Shown piece by piece: positions 17,675 to 26,809 of a DNA stretch of 41,950 nt. Under the pieces are notes generated by a model that was not told where the DNA came from, made no database searches, and was given only the letters and a program-made list of their open reading frames with translations. The stretch is taken from positions 1 to 41,950 of the forward strand of contig CANOBT010000034.1 in the NCBI GenBank assembly GCA_947564305.1. Direction: 5' to 3'. This DNA comes from an uncultured Lachnospiraceae bacterium (GTDB taxonomy: Bacteria; Bacillota_A; Clostridia; Lachnospirales; Lachnospiraceae). Made by a program: the position numbers and the translations under genes. The first letter of the stretch is position 1. Every line of letters starts with the position of its first letter.

Positions 17675-18433
17675 TCAAAGCTGATTCCTCCAATCCAACG
17701 GACTCACCCCGGTATTCTTCTTAAACAAACGGCTGAAATACCCCTGATCCTGATATCCAATCCGCTCGCTGATCTGCTTCACGGACAGCTCCGGATTGTG
17801 GGACAGATAATGCTTGGCCTGAGACAGCCTCATCTGGGTGATGAATTTCAGCGGAGAGACCTGATATTGCTGCTGAAAAATCTTAGTCAGGTAGCTGGAA
17901 CTGTAATGCATGTTGCTGGCAATCAGGTTCAGGTTAATATCCATATTATAATTTTGTACCAGATAATCCCGCAGCATAGCGGCAATCTGCTCCGGGGAAT
18001 TCCGTGTTATGGATTCATTGAAAATATCTTCGTAGGCTTTTTGCTCAATCTGGTACTGCTTTCGGATATTCTGGAGGGCCAGGGTCAGTTCTTCCGGGTC
18101 CACGGGTTTCAGGAGATATTCAGATACTTTCAATCGGATGGCGCTTTGTGCATATTCAAAGTCCGAATAACCGCTGATAATGATAAATTTTGTCAAAGGA
18201 CAGTGATTATAGACATTTTCAAGCAGTTCAATTCCATTCATGACAGGCATTCGGATGTCTGTAATCAGAAGGTCAGGGGTATGCTGCTTTACAAGTTTAT
18301 AGGCTTCGTCTCCAGTCTGTGCCTTTCCTACCACTTCAAAATCAGAAGCACATTGCTGGATTTTTTCTGCCAGATGGTCCAGAAGAAGTATCTCGTCTTC
18401 TGCTATGATCACAGAGTATTTTGTATTTCCCAT
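17675..18433 (-). CDS. YesN-type response regulator with AraC DNA-binding domain
   Basis: This 252-aa regulator has a receiver domain (IIAEDE, Asp59 in LLITDIRMPVMNG, KPVDPEE) and a C-terminal AraC-type domain (LIASNMHYSSSYLTKIFQQ, then ISERIGYQDQGYFSRLFKK, TGVSPLDWR). The ATG follows AGGAG with a 9-base spacer. Twelve bases separate it from the upstream histidine kinase gene, so they share an operon. Family members respond to extracellular sugars through the partner kinase and activate sugar ABC operons; the likely target is the importer at 20650-23741. Confidence 0.94.
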   Translation of the reverse strand: MGNTKYSVIIAEDEILLLDHLAEKIQQCASDFEVVGKAQTGDEAYKLVKQHTPDLLITDIRMPVMNGIELLENVYNHCPLTKFIIISGYSDFEYAQSAIRLKVSEYLLKPVDPEELTLALQNIRKQYQIEQKAYEDIFNESITRNSPEQIAAMLRDYLVQNYNMDINLNLIASNMHYSSSYLTKIFQQQYQVSPLKFITQMRLSQAKHYLSHNPELSVKQISERIGYQDQGYFSRLFKKNTGVSPLDWRNQL

Positions 18434-18444
18434 GATTCTTTCTC

Positions 18445-20235
18445 CTACTTCAACTTTTGTCCAATCGTTACAATGCCGTGATGCTGCTCTGTATTTCCAT
18501 ATCGGAATATGTTCCTCTCTGCACAGTGAAGATGCCAGCGTATGTAGACATTTAGAAGCCCCAGTCCATCAATATTCAGTTCCGGAAGGCCGGGCTTTTC
18601 GTCTGCTATTCGGATTCGTTCCCGAATCAGGGCAAGGGCCTCTTCTGAAAATCCGCTTCCGGAATCCTCCACTTCAATCTGCCAGGCGTCCTCAGTGATT
18701 ACGCTGCGAATGGAAATGTCCCACGGCGGCTTGCAGTCCGTTCCATATTTCAAAGCATTTTCCACAATGGGCTGTATGATGAGTTTGGGAACCGGTATAT
18801 CCAAGATGGAATCATCCACATCAATGGAATAGTTCAAATTTTCCTGAAAGCGTATTTTCATGCAGTACAGGTATTTCCGCACATAATCCATTTCTTCGCG
18901 CAGTGTCACAGGGGCGTTGGAAGTGCCTGTAATGTAGCGCATCATCCGGGTCAGGTTCCGGCAGATGGTGATGACCTCCTCCTTCTGGTCCTTTTCCGCA
19001 AGCACAATGATACTCGCCAGTGTATTGTAGTAAAAATGCGGATTAATCTGTGACTGCAGCGCCAGATTTCTGGACTTTAATTCCTGTGCCCTGGAATCCA
19101 GTAATTCATTCATCGATTTTTTCAGATTCACATTCATATCTGCAAATTCCTGGTTCAACTCTTCCAGCTCAACAAAGGAATTGCTCAGCTCCGCCTTATT
19201 ATTTTCATCCAGTGTATCCAATACCGTTTTACGAATAACCCGTTTGAGCTTTCGAATTGGCTTGATGAGCTGACGGGATGTCATGTAAGAGAAAATCAGG
19301 CAGAGTCCTACCATCAAAAAAACGACCATGATCAGAAAATGCAGCATATTTTTTACCGGAAGGAGCACCTGCGCCTCATCCTGTACAATCACATAAGTCC
19401 AGTGTGTATACGTGGACGTTTTGTGAATGAGCAGCTTGCGGGCGCCATCCGTATCGGAGGTTATCAAAGAATCCGTATCCTCCTGTGTGTTCAGTATGGA
19501 ATAATAATCTGCAGGGGCGTCGTCATCCTCCGGCAGATTATAAGGATAAACCAGATTTCCCCCTGCGTCATAAATAAAGACGTCAGGCGCGTACTCTGTT
19601 CTCTTTTTATAGGTAATAATACTCTTAAAGACAGAGGAACATTTTTTCATGGTCTCAATAACGCCAATCTCTTGTTTCGAGCTGTTTTGCAGCGTGCGGT
19701 AAAGCGAGAGATACCAGGTGGGTGGTGTATTGGAGGTGCCGCTTGTCTTTAGATCATTCGTGGCATAAGGCAGACTGATGGTTTTCTTACCCGCATTTTC
19801 TGACACGGTATCCATCCACTCCAACGCCTCCAAGTCTACGGGAGTGATGTTGGTCTTAATTCCAACCCTCAGAAGATAGCCGTTGTAATCATACAGGTTG
19901 ATCTGGTCTGCGTTCAGATTCGTGCCGTTGATGGACATAAACAGGGTTGAAAGATTTTTAAATTCATCGGAGGCAGTCGAGACCTCTACCAATTCGGAGA
20001 GCTGCTCTTTGATCATATTGCTGTAGGAAATGTTAATGGACACATTATCCAGCTCCCGGATTTCCGAATCCGTCTGGGTCAAAAAGGAGTTGTTGAGCTC
20101 TTGCAGATTTTTCTTTTCACGTTCAATTAGGATATCTGAGGTGTAGCGATAAAAAAATATGGAATAGAGCAGAACAACAATCATTGCCATGAAAAAATAA
20201 GTCAAGAAAAAATGGGTCTGAAGTTTACGTTTCAT
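18445..20235 (-). CDS. YesM-type sensor histidine kinase
   Basis: This 596-aa membrane kinase has an N-terminal membrane segment (residues about 10-30), a long extracellular sensing region of about 250 residues, a second membrane segment near residues 280-305 (FLIMVVFLMVGLCLIF) and a HAMP-like linker. The His_kinase domain reads LQSQINPHFYYNTLASI. The ATP-binding part has IVENALKYG, DSGSGF and DGLGLLNVYIR. This is the usual layout of family members that sense sugars or sugar-bound binding proteins. It is divergent from the binding-protein gene at 20650 and co-transcribed with the YesN-type regulator. Confidence 0.94.
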   Translation of the reverse strand: MKRKLQTHFFLTYFFMAMIVVLLYSIFFYRYTSDILIEREKKNLQELNNSFLTQTDSEIRELDNVSINISYSNMIKEQLSELVEVSTASDEFKNLSTLFMSINGTNLNADQINLYDYNGYLLRVGIKTNITPVDLEALEWMDTVSENAGKKTISLPYATNDLKTSGTSNTPPTWYLSLYRTLQNSSKQEIGVIETMKKCSSVFKSIITYKKRTEYAPDVFIYDAGGNLVYPYNLPEDDDAPADYYSILNTQEDTDSLITSDTDGARKLLIHKTSTYTHWTYVIVQDEAQVLLPVKNMLHFLIMVVFLMVGLCLIFSYMTSRQLIKPIRKLKRVIRKTVLDTLDENNKAELSNSFVELEELNQEFADMNVNLKKSMNELLDSRAQELKSRNLALQSQINPHFYYNTLASIIVLAEKDQKEEVITICRNLTRMMRYITGTSNAPVTLREEMDYVRKYLYCMKIRFQENLNYSIDVDDSILDIPVPKLIIQPIVENALKYGTDCKPPWDISIRSVITEDAWQIEVEDSGSGFSEEALALIRERIRIADEKPGLPELNIDGLGLLNVYIRWHLHCAERNIFRYGNTEQHHGIVTIGQKLK

Positions 20236-20649
20236 AGGAAAGCGGAGTCCTTTTCTAAAATACAGTGTTTTTCAGATTCTTTGCCTCTCAATACCTTGCG
20301 TTCCAAAATCATGTGTAGATTTCGGGGCGGAGCAGGGGATTTCGGGGAATACTACCATCATGGTACAACAGAATGTCGGGAAATGCAAATATAAAAGCAG
20401 GCAAAATGTAAGAAAACACAGTCTGTTGATTTTGAAATGAAAGAATTGGTGTACAAAGTTCATAAACGGAATGCCTGAAATGATTAAAAAGTATATAAAT
20501 TGTAAAAAATGTCCTAATTTAGAATCGGAAAGTGCATAGACGAAAATAGGTAAAAACGATACTATGGATATATACAAAAACGCAGGATTCCGGAATCCAT
20601 AGATGTTTGAAAATTGTAAAAGAGTGTAGAACAGGGAGGACGAAAACAA
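20236..20649. promoter_or_regulatory. Divergent control region with nested palindromes
   Basis: This 414-base gap lies between the kinase gene (left) and the binding-protein gene (right) and must hold promoters for both. It contains a perfect palindrome GGATTCCGGAATCC (20585-20598) and an 8-bp inverted repeat CTATGGAT (20562-20569) / ATCCATAG (20595-20602) that shares bases with it, so the two structures exclude each other. Either could be a binding site for the YesN-type regulator or an RNA switch in the leader. No gene is visible. Confidence 0.5.
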
Positions 20650-22029
20650 ATGAAGAAAAAAATGGTGAGCGTATTATTGTGTATGGCTATGGTAGCAGCA
20701 ACGATTTCAGGATGTTCCGGCGGTTCAGATGGCGGCAGCCAGGGCGGCGATTCCGCCAGTGATTCTGACAGCGGAAGCGGCACGGAAGTTTCGGAGGATG
20801 CAGCAGATTTTGCAGGAGAAGAGCTGAGTATCCTGGTATCTGCAGGCTGGATGGATAACCGTTATGACGACACTATCGCAAGATTTGAAGAGACATATGA
20901 TGTGACCGTGGATTTGCAGACAATTCCGGCAGACCAGTACAGTGATATTCTTCAATCGAAACTTTCGACAGACTCTTGTGCGGATATTTTCTGGATTCAG
21001 TCAAACCCATTCGCAATCAGTTCTGTGATTGTGGACCCGGAAAAATATTGTATCGACTTCTCAGATGCAGGTTGGAAAGATATTATGCCGGAAGCAAGGC
21101 TTTCTTCCTGTGAATATGATGGAAAATTGTATGGACTGCAGATTTGGCATAATTCACCGGAGTATGTTATGACCTACAACAAAACATTGTTTGAAGAGCT
21201 GAAACTGGATGTTCCGACGAACTACGATGAACTGTTGGAAGTTTGTGAGAAGATTGCGGCAGAAGATATCACACCTTGGTTCCTGCCAGGCGCGGACGGA
21301 TGGCAGCACCAGTTGGCATTCTTCCAGATTGGCGGTGTATATGAAGAGGCAGAACCAGGATTGTATGATGCGCTGAATGAAAATACGGCAACATTTGCAG
21401 ACAATGAAAAGATGCTGGAAGTTCTGGAGCAGTTTAAGGAATTATCTGACAAAGGATATTTCGGAGAAGACTGGATTGGCACCGACAGCGCTAATATGGC
21501 AAATGAGTTTGGCGACAGGAACTGTGCAATGGCTATGGCAAACTCCAGTTATATCAAACAGATTCAGGAAGAGACCGGTACAGAAGACGAATTTGGACTG
21601 TTCTTAATCCCATTGGGCGACAACACCAGTTTCCCGACAAACCCGGCAGGCCCGACGATGTTCGGATATAAAGGAACAGAGCATGAAGAGCTTGTAAAAA
21701 CATTCTTTGACTTTGTAACCACGACAGAAAGTCTGCAGGAAATTCTGGACAATTCACCGGCTTACACCAATCTGGATGTGAATGATGATGCGCTCGAACA
21801 GCACTGGCTGCCAGAGGAAGAAGAGTTCATGAATACTGTGGATAAAGATAAGATGAACACACCTGTACTTCAGACCGGAACAAAATATACCAACGATTAC
21901 TGGGGAGATTTTGGTGCGGATATGATTTCATACTGCCAGGGGCAGAGTGAGGCAAATGATGTATTGAAAAACATGGATTCTAACCGGGCGGAGGCAGCAA
22001 AGATTGCGGAAGACAGTGCTTGGGAATAA
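20650..22029 (+). CDS. Sugar ABC transporter substrate-binding lipoprotein
   Basis: This 459-aa family-1 extracellular solute-binding protein has a signal peptide (MKKKMVSVLLCMAMVAATI) and lipobox SGC, giving lipid-modified Cys22. A Gly/Ser/Asp-rich linker follows. Mature features include the typical FEETYDVTVDLQTIPADQY near the start, LQIWHNSPEYVMTYNKTLF and a Trp-rich WFLPGADGWQHQLAF sugar-binding stretch. GGGAGGA precedes the ATG by nine bases. It feeds the two permeases directly downstream. No ATPase gene is present, which suggests a shared MsmK-type ATPase. Confidence 0.93.
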   Translation: MKKKMVSVLLCMAMVAATISGCSGGSDGGSQGGDSASDSDSGSGTEVSEDAADFAGEELSILVSAGWMDNRYDDTIARFEETYDVTVDLQTIPADQYSDILQSKLSTDSCADIFWIQSNPFAISSVIVDPEKYCIDFSDAGWKDIMPEARLSSCEYDGKLYGLQIWHNSPEYVMTYNKTLFEELKLDVPTNYDELLEVCEKIAAEDITPWFLPGADGWQHQLAFFQIGGVYEEAEPGLYDALNENTATFADNEKMLEVLEQFKELSDKGYFGEDWIGTDSANMANEFGDRNCAMAMANSSYIKQIQEETGTEDEFGLFLIPLGDNTSFPTNPAGPTMFGYKGTEHEELVKTFFDFVTTTESLQEILDNSPAYTNLDVNDDALEQHWLPEEEEFMNTVDKDKMNTPVLQTGTKYTNDYWGDFGADMISYCQGQSEANDVLKNMDSNRAEAAKIAEDSAWE

Positions 22030-22044
22030 GAAAGTGGTGGTTTC

Positions 22045-22923
22045 TTGAAAAAAAATAAAATATATCCAATGTGGTTTTTACTTGTTCCCCTTGTCCTCTA
22101 CAGTGTATTTTTCCTCCTGCCCAGTATCCTGGGTATCGGATATTCCTTTACAGACTGGAATTCCAGAAGTATGGGAGAGGTAAATTTTGTAGGACTTCAA
22201 AATTATATCGAGATATTTACATCAGATAAGGACTATCTGTCAGGAATTGGGCACACTTTGATGTTTACGATTGTGTCAAATATCGTAAAACTGATTCCGG
22301 CTTTGTTTCTGGCGATTATGTTAAATGAAAGTATACGCGGAAAAGGCTTGTACAGGACGCTCTTGTATCTGCCGTCTATCCTGCCATATGTGATTATCGG
22401 TATTTTGTTTACATCAATTTTAAATTATAACAATGGTATGCTGAATACAGTCCTGGAATTTCTGCATCTGGATTTCTTAAAACAAAAATGGTTGTCTGAT
22501 TTGAATGTTGTATGGAAATCAATCTTTGGTGTAGATGCATGGAGAGGAATCGGTTATGTTATGACGATTTTCATTGCGGGTTTGAGCACCATTCCAAGGT
22601 CCTATTATGAGGCGGCCCAGATTGACGGGGCGAATTTCTGGCAGAGGTTACGGTATGTAACCCTGCCGATGCTCTCAAGCTCTATCATGATCAACCTGGT
22701 ATTTGGTATTACCTACGGATTAAAGGTATTTGATATTATCTATGTACTTACCAACGGCGGACCAGGCCATGCGACAGAAGTCATTACAACCTATTCCTAT
22801 CAGTTGTATTCTTCCGGACAGTACGGAATGTCCACGGCTCTGAACACAATCCTGCTGCTGATTACAGCGGTGGTCGGAGTATTTATTGTTAAAACGATGA
22901 GTAAACAGGAGGTGCAGCAATGA
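22045..22923 (+). CDS. Sugar ABC transporter permease (MalF/UgpA type)
   Basis: This 292-aa permease has six hydrophobic segments and the ATPase-docking loop EAAQIDGANFWQRLRYVTLP. The start is TTG at 22045, just after GTGGTGG, 15 bases from the lipoprotein stop; the ATG at 22069 is an alternative. The end overlaps the next permease start (ATGA at 22920). Confidence 0.92.
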   Translation: MKKNKIYPMWFLLVPLVLYSVFFLLPSILGIGYSFTDWNSRSMGEVNFVGLQNYIEIFTSDKDYLSGIGHTLMFTIVSNIVKLIPALFLAIMLNESIRGKGLYRTLLYLPSILPYVIIGILFTSILNYNNGMLNTVLEFLHLDFLKQKWLSDLNVVWKSIFGVDAWRGIGYVMTIFIAGLSTIPRSYYEAAQIDGANFWQRLRYVTLPMLSSSIMINLVFGITYGLKVFDIIYVLTNGGPGHATEVITTYSYQLYSSGQYGMSTALNTILLLITAVVGVFIVKTMSKQEVQQ

Positions 22924-23741
22924 CGAAAAAAAGAATATTGTCCGTGTTAAAACATGTCGTCATGATTCTGCTGTGCCTCATGGTTGTGTTACCGTTTTAT
23001 CTGGTAGTTATCAACTCCTTTAAAACGAAAGGGGAAGCAGCAAGAATGAGCCTGGCGCTCCCGACACAATGGCAGTTCTCTAATTACACGGAAGTTATTC
23101 AGAAGGGAAAACTGATACAGGGCTTTTTAAACAGCTTAATCTATGCAGGAGTTTCTACATTCATAGGAGTAATCAGTTCGGCCATGGCCTCCTTTGTGAT
23201 GAGCCGGCGGCAGACGAAAATCAATGTATTTTTATATTATTTTGTACTCTGCGGTCTGTTCTTCCCTGTAAACTATGTAACATTGTCGAGAGTGCTGATG
23301 ACTTTCCAGTTAACGAATACAAAAGCAGGAATCGTAATCGTCTTTACCAGTGCCATGATTCCGTTCTGTGTATTTACAATCCGCAACTTCATCTCATCCG
23401 TTCCGGTAGAACTGGACGAGGCTGCGGTGCTTGACGGAGCAGGTTCGTTGTCCCTGTTTTTCCGGGTGATTATCCCCATGCTCAAGCCGGTTTTGTTTAC
23501 CTGCTTTATCCTGCAGTTTATGGGAGTGTGGAGTGATTTCCTTACCCCGCTGTATCTGTCATCTAAGAGCAAGCTGTTTCCGATGACGATGGCGGTATAC
23601 CAGTTCTTTGGAAAGAACACAAACTATTGGAACTATATATTTGCAGATATTGTGCTGACCTGTATCCCGGTTATTCTGGTGTATCTGGTAGGGCAGAAAT
23701 ATATCATCGGAGGATTGACCTCCGGAGCTGTTAAAGAGTAG
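22920..23741 (+). CDS. Sugar ABC transporter permease (MalG/UgpE type)
   Basis: This 273-aa permease subunit has six hydrophobic segments. Its EAA loop reads LDEAAVLDGAGSLSLFFRVI and the C-terminus is GGLTSGAVKE. AGGAGG lies seven bases before the ATG and the start overlaps the previous stop by four bases, so the pair is translationally coupled. Its last codons and stop lie in a 24-bp repeat that recurs before the isomerase gene. Confidence 0.92.
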   Translation: MTKKRILSVLKHVVMILLCLMVVLPFYLVVINSFKTKGEAARMSLALPTQWQFSNYTEVIQKGKLIQGFLNSLIYAGVSTFIGVISSAMASFVMSRRQTKINVFLYYFVLCGLFFPVNYVTLSRVLMTFQLTNTKAGIVIVFTSAMIPFCVFTIRNFISSVPVELDEAAVLDGAGSLSLFFRVIIPMLKPVLFTCFILQFMGVWSDFLTPLYLSSKSKLFPMTMAVYQFFGKNTNYWNYIFADIVLTCIPVILVYLVGQKYIIGGLTSGAVKE

Positions 23742-23842
23742 GAAGGCAAATGCGAAGCATTTTTAAGAATGCCTTCCTACGAGCTGCCGCCGAACGAAGG
23801 TGAGGGGGCGTTACATTATAAAGAGTAGGAAGGCAAATGCGA
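23732..23842 (+). repeat. 24-bp direct repeat flanking a hairpin, including the permease stop codon
   Basis: TAAAGAGTAGGAAGGCAAATGCGA occurs at 23732-23755, where it covers the last codons and stop of the permease, and exactly again at 23819-23842, just before the isomerase ribosome site. After the first copy, TAGGAAGGCA (23739-23748) pairs with TGCCTTCCTA (23770-23779), with AAATGC-GAA-GCATTT nested inside. This looks like a local duplication or the footprint of a small repeat element. It may also work as a transcript-processing hairpin in mid-operon. Confidence 0.7.
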
Positions 23843-23857
23843 TTTAGGAGGAGAAAA

Positions 23858-25225
23858 ATGAAAGACTTAGCAATGAATACGAAACTGACCGTGCGCCCCA
23901 TTGTAGGCTGCCTCACCCATTCTCATTTCTGGGAGGGCCCATGCCGCGCAGGGTATAAAGAGGATATGACTGTGGAGGCTGAGGCTGCTGCGGCAGATAA
24001 GGCATTTGCCGAGGCAAAGAAGGTGTTGGAGCAGGCGACGGAGGAAATTCATTTCCTGGAAGCCGTGGATGCCAGATATGACGAAAAATTTGTAGTGGGA
24101 AAAGATGTATTTGCAAAAATTGAAGAGGATATGGATCAGGTAGATTTCTTCCTTTGCATGAACTGGCGTATTCCAAAACTGGAACGGTACAAAAAGCCTA
24201 TCGTGATTTTACAGAATGGAAATGAAGGAATTGATTTTGCAGCATACTGCAGGAATATTGGGGTAGAGGCTTATGTGGCAATGGATATTCAGGATTTGAA
24301 TGAGATTGCACATCTTTTGTGGGTGCGCAAAGCCGTGTCCGAGACAAGAGCCCTCGTACTGACCGCAGGCGGACAGCCTACATTCGGTATCCAGAGCCTG
24401 ATTCGTGACCCTGAAGTACTCCGTCAGAGATATGGTTTTGAGGTTATCAAGCTTCCGTTCCGTGAGATTTTTAAATATATGGATGAGATTACAGATGAAG
24501 AGGCAAAGCCGATTGCCGATAAGATTATCAATGGTTCGAAAGAGACGAAGGTAAATACGGATTGGTTTATCAATGATGTGAAATATTATCTGGCTGCGAA
24601 GAAGATGATGGATATTTATGACTGCAATGCATTTTCCACGGCATGTCATGAACTTTGTACATCCGAGATTCCGCAGGAGAGGAAATTCACGCCATGTATG
24701 TGTCATTCTCTGATGAAGGATGAAGGAATCCCAAGCGGATGCGAGGAAGATTTGAACGCATTGCTTGCAATGACGATTCTGCAGTATGCGGCACACCGTC
24801 CGGCATTTATGGGAAATCCAAACCATGAGACAGATGAACTGCTGCGCATTCATCATGCAGTACCGGCTTTGTGTATGAACGGATATGGAACAAAACCTCT
24901 GGAATACAAGCTGTGGGCATTTACCGGACAGGGCTTCGGCGGAAAGCTGCAGGTTGACTTTACAGAAAACGAGCAGGATGCGGTGACACTGGCGCGGTTC
25001 AATCCGGCAGGGGATACGATTTGTGTGAAGGTAGGGCAGGTGCTCCGTTCCGAATATGATGAAGTATACTGCAGTCCATATTATTATATCCAGATGGATG
25101 ATGCCAGAAGATATATGCATCATCTGGCAGGTTTCGGACATCATCAGGTATTGGTGTTCGGGGACTATATGAAAGAGCTGAAAGATTTGGCAGAAATCAT
25201 GAATTTCAAAGTGTTAGAAGGTTGA
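23858..25225 (+). CDS. L-fucose/L-arabinose isomerase-family protein
   Basis: This 455-aa cytoplasmic protein resembles the fucose/arabinose isomerase superfamily, which interconverts aldoses and ketoses with a divalent metal. Supporting stretches are LTHSHFWEGPCRAGY, ILQNGNEG, CMCHSLMKDEGIPSGCEEDLNALL (a family-like acidic metal region, split here), AHRPAFMGN and ALCMNGYG. The start is the ATG at 23858, seven bases after AGGAGGAG; an in-frame ATG upstream overlaps the repeat. The neighbouring GH29 fucosidase suggests fucose or a fucose-like sugar as substrate, but this is inferred and the family includes members of unknown specificity. Confidence 0.75.
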   Translation: MKDLAMNTKLTVRPIVGCLTHSHFWEGPCRAGYKEDMTVEAEAAAADKAFAEAKKVLEQATEEIHFLEAVDARYDEKFVVGKDVFAKIEEDMDQVDFFLCMNWRIPKLERYKKPIVILQNGNEGIDFAAYCRNIGVEAYVAMDIQDLNEIAHLLWVRKAVSETRALVLTAGGQPTFGIQSLIRDPEVLRQRYGFEVIKLPFREIFKYMDEITDEEAKPIADKIINGSKETKVNTDWFINDVKYYLAAKKMMDIYDCNAFSTACHELCTSEIPQERKFTPCMCHSLMKDEGIPSGCEEDLNALLAMTILQYAAHRPAFMGNPNHETDELLRIHHAVPALCMNGYGTKPLEYKLWAFTGQGFGGKLQVDFTENEQDAVTLARFNPAGDTICVKVGQVLRSEYDEVYCSPYYYIQMDDARRYMHHLAGFGHHQVLVFGDYMKELKDLAEIMNFKVLEG

Positions 25226-25266
25226 TAGTTGCATTTTGAATAAGTCTGATGGAAGGGTAAAGGGAT

Positions 25267-26409
25267 ATGATTTATCTGAATAATGCAGCAACCACATATC
25301 CAAAGCCGCAGTGTGTAATAGGCGCACATACTGCGGCTTTTGGTGCACCTCCCGGGGGGCAGTTTCGGAGCAGTACCCAGGGGCGGGACAAGGATATTTT
25401 TACATGCTGCCGGGAAAATATAGGGCGGCTTTTGGGAATTGGGAATTCAGAACAGATTTATTTTACATCAGGAGCAACGGATTCTCTGAATCAGCTTTTT
25501 TATGGCCTGGACAGGAAAGGAAAAAGGAAAATCCTGGTGACCCAGACCGAGCACAACAGCGTCCTGCGGCCTTTGTATAATGGGATGGCGGGGGATGCAG
25601 AGGTTGAGATTGTGCCTTGTGACAAGAACGGCCGGGTGGACCCGGAGGATTTTGAGAAGCGAATCACACCGGATACTGGATTATTCGTGCTAAACCATTG
25701 CTCCAACGTGACCGGTATGATTCAGGACGCAGCCAGATTTGGAGAAATTGCAAAAAGGCATGAGGTATTCTTTCTACTGGATGCATCCCAGAGCGCCGGA
25801 TGCATTCCCATAGACTGTGACGGATGGAATGTGGATGCCCTGGTATTTACAGGACATAAGGGGCTTTTGGGTCCACAGGGAACGGGTGGATTCTTTATCA
25901 GAGAAGAAGCTCGGCTGCGGCCTGGGCGATATGGCGGGACCGGACTGGACAGCAGCCGCCTGGTCTATGAAGAGGGACAATATGAATATGAATCTGGCAC
26001 GCAGAATGGGCCGGGAATCGCGGCACTCAATGCCGGAGTGTCCTATATTTTAGAGCAAGGCGTCGAACAGATTACCAAAAAAGAACAGCAGATGATGCGT
26101 CGATTGTATGAAGGACTGGCAGAGCTTAAAAATGTAATTGTTTATGGAGAACAAAAAAAGAATCTGGGACCAGTCCTGAGCCTGAATCTGGAGGACCTGC
26201 GTTCGTCGGAACTGGCATATATCCTGCAAAATGGATATGAAACTGTTGTACGGGCCGGACTGCACTGTGCGCCGTTGATCCATCAGGCCATGGGAACACA
26301 GGAGTTTGGGACCGTGCGGGTCAGCATCAGTGCGTTGACGAAGGAGCAGGATGTGGAGCGTTTTTTAGGGATTATGAGGGAAATTGCGGCGGCAATGAAA
26401 GTTGTATAA
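25267..26409 (+). CDS. Class V aminotransferase / SufS-like cysteine desulfurase homologue
   Basis: This 380-aa PLP enzyme of fold type I starts YLNNAATTYPKP. The PLP lysine lies in VFTGHKGLLGPQGTGG, and TEHNSVLRPL and LLDASQSAGCIPID are the cofactor-contact regions. A cysteine in RAGLHCAPLIHQ sits where SufS-type desulfurases have their catalytic Cys. Such enzymes move sulfur from cysteine to acceptors. No iron-sulfur or tRNA-thiolation genes are next to it; it lies inside a glycan-use cluster and is followed by a 96-aa gene of unknown role, so its physiological acceptor is unclear. Confidence 0.85.
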   Translation: MIYLNNAATTYPKPQCVIGAHTAAFGAPPGGQFRSSTQGRDKDIFTCCRENIGRLLGIGNSEQIYFTSGATDSLNQLFYGLDRKGKRKILVTQTEHNSVLRPLYNGMAGDAEVEIVPCDKNGRVDPEDFEKRITPDTGLFVLNHCSNVTGMIQDAARFGEIAKRHEVFFLLDASQSAGCIPIDCDGWNVDALVFTGHKGLLGPQGTGGFFIREEARLRPGRYGGTGLDSSRLVYEEGQYEYESGTQNGPGIAALNAGVSYILEQGVEQITKKEQQMMRRLYEGLAELKNVIVYGEQKKNLGPVLSLNLEDLRSSELAYILQNGYETVVRAGLHCAPLIHQAMGTQEFGTVRVSISALTKEQDVERFLGIMREIAAAMKVV

Positions 26410-26434
26410 CGTATGAAAATAGATGACGGGCAAT

Positions 26435-26451
26435 CACTTACGTTGTAAGTG
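26435..26451 (+). other. Short perfect hairpin between aminotransferase and 96-aa gene
   Basis: CACTTAC (26435-26441), GTT, then GTAAGTG (26445-26451). The stem is 7 bp with no T-run, so it is more likely a processing or stabilising element than a terminator. Confidence 0.45.
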
Positions 26452-26490
26452 GTTACAGATGGCGGTGAAAAGCAGGAGGCTGATTAAAAA

Positions 26491-26781
26491 ATGAAGATAT
26501 TAGAAATCATTCCTTCCAGGGAACGCTGTGCTGAGGCGGGATGGCATGCATATGATTTTATACTGGAGAGTCCGATGGATGATGAGTTCATCCGTAGCTT
26601 GCGTCCTTTGGGGAGCTTTTTATATTTGCAAATGCTGAAAAAACCGTTTTTTAAGATAGAGTCAGAGCATTATCTTTTGAAAGGAATCCGGGGGGACGAC
26701 TTTTTTCGGATGGCCGTTCATGGGGATTATCTGGATGAAATGAAAAGGATAGAACAGTTTGTTGCTGAATTAGAAGAATAA
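26491..26781 (+). CDS. Hypothetical 96-aa protein
   Basis: This acidic-to-neutral protein starts at an ATG with CAGGAGG about 11 bases upstream. It has no signal peptide or membrane segment. The C-terminal half (FFKIESEHYLLKGIRGDDFF, then a helical acidic tail) looks globular. It lies between the SufS-like gene and the GH31 gene on the same strand and may be a partner of one of them. The family is not recognised. Confidence 0.65.
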   Translation: MKILEIIPSRERCAEAGWHAYDFILESPMDDEFIRSLRPLGSFLYLQMLKKPFFKIESEHYLLKGIRGDDFFRMAVHGDYLDEMKRIEQFVAELEE

Positions 26782-26809
26782 AGGATAGAGAAAGGAAGTG
26801 GAATCTAAA

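Noticed and set aside
20236..20649. Small genes in the divergent gap
   Set aside because: The short open frames there lack ribosome sites and sensible composition.
24209..25144. A 311-codon minus-strand frame opposite the isomerase-like gene
   Set aside because: It has Cys/His-rich, low-quality composition and no ribosome site; it is a shadow of the coding strand.
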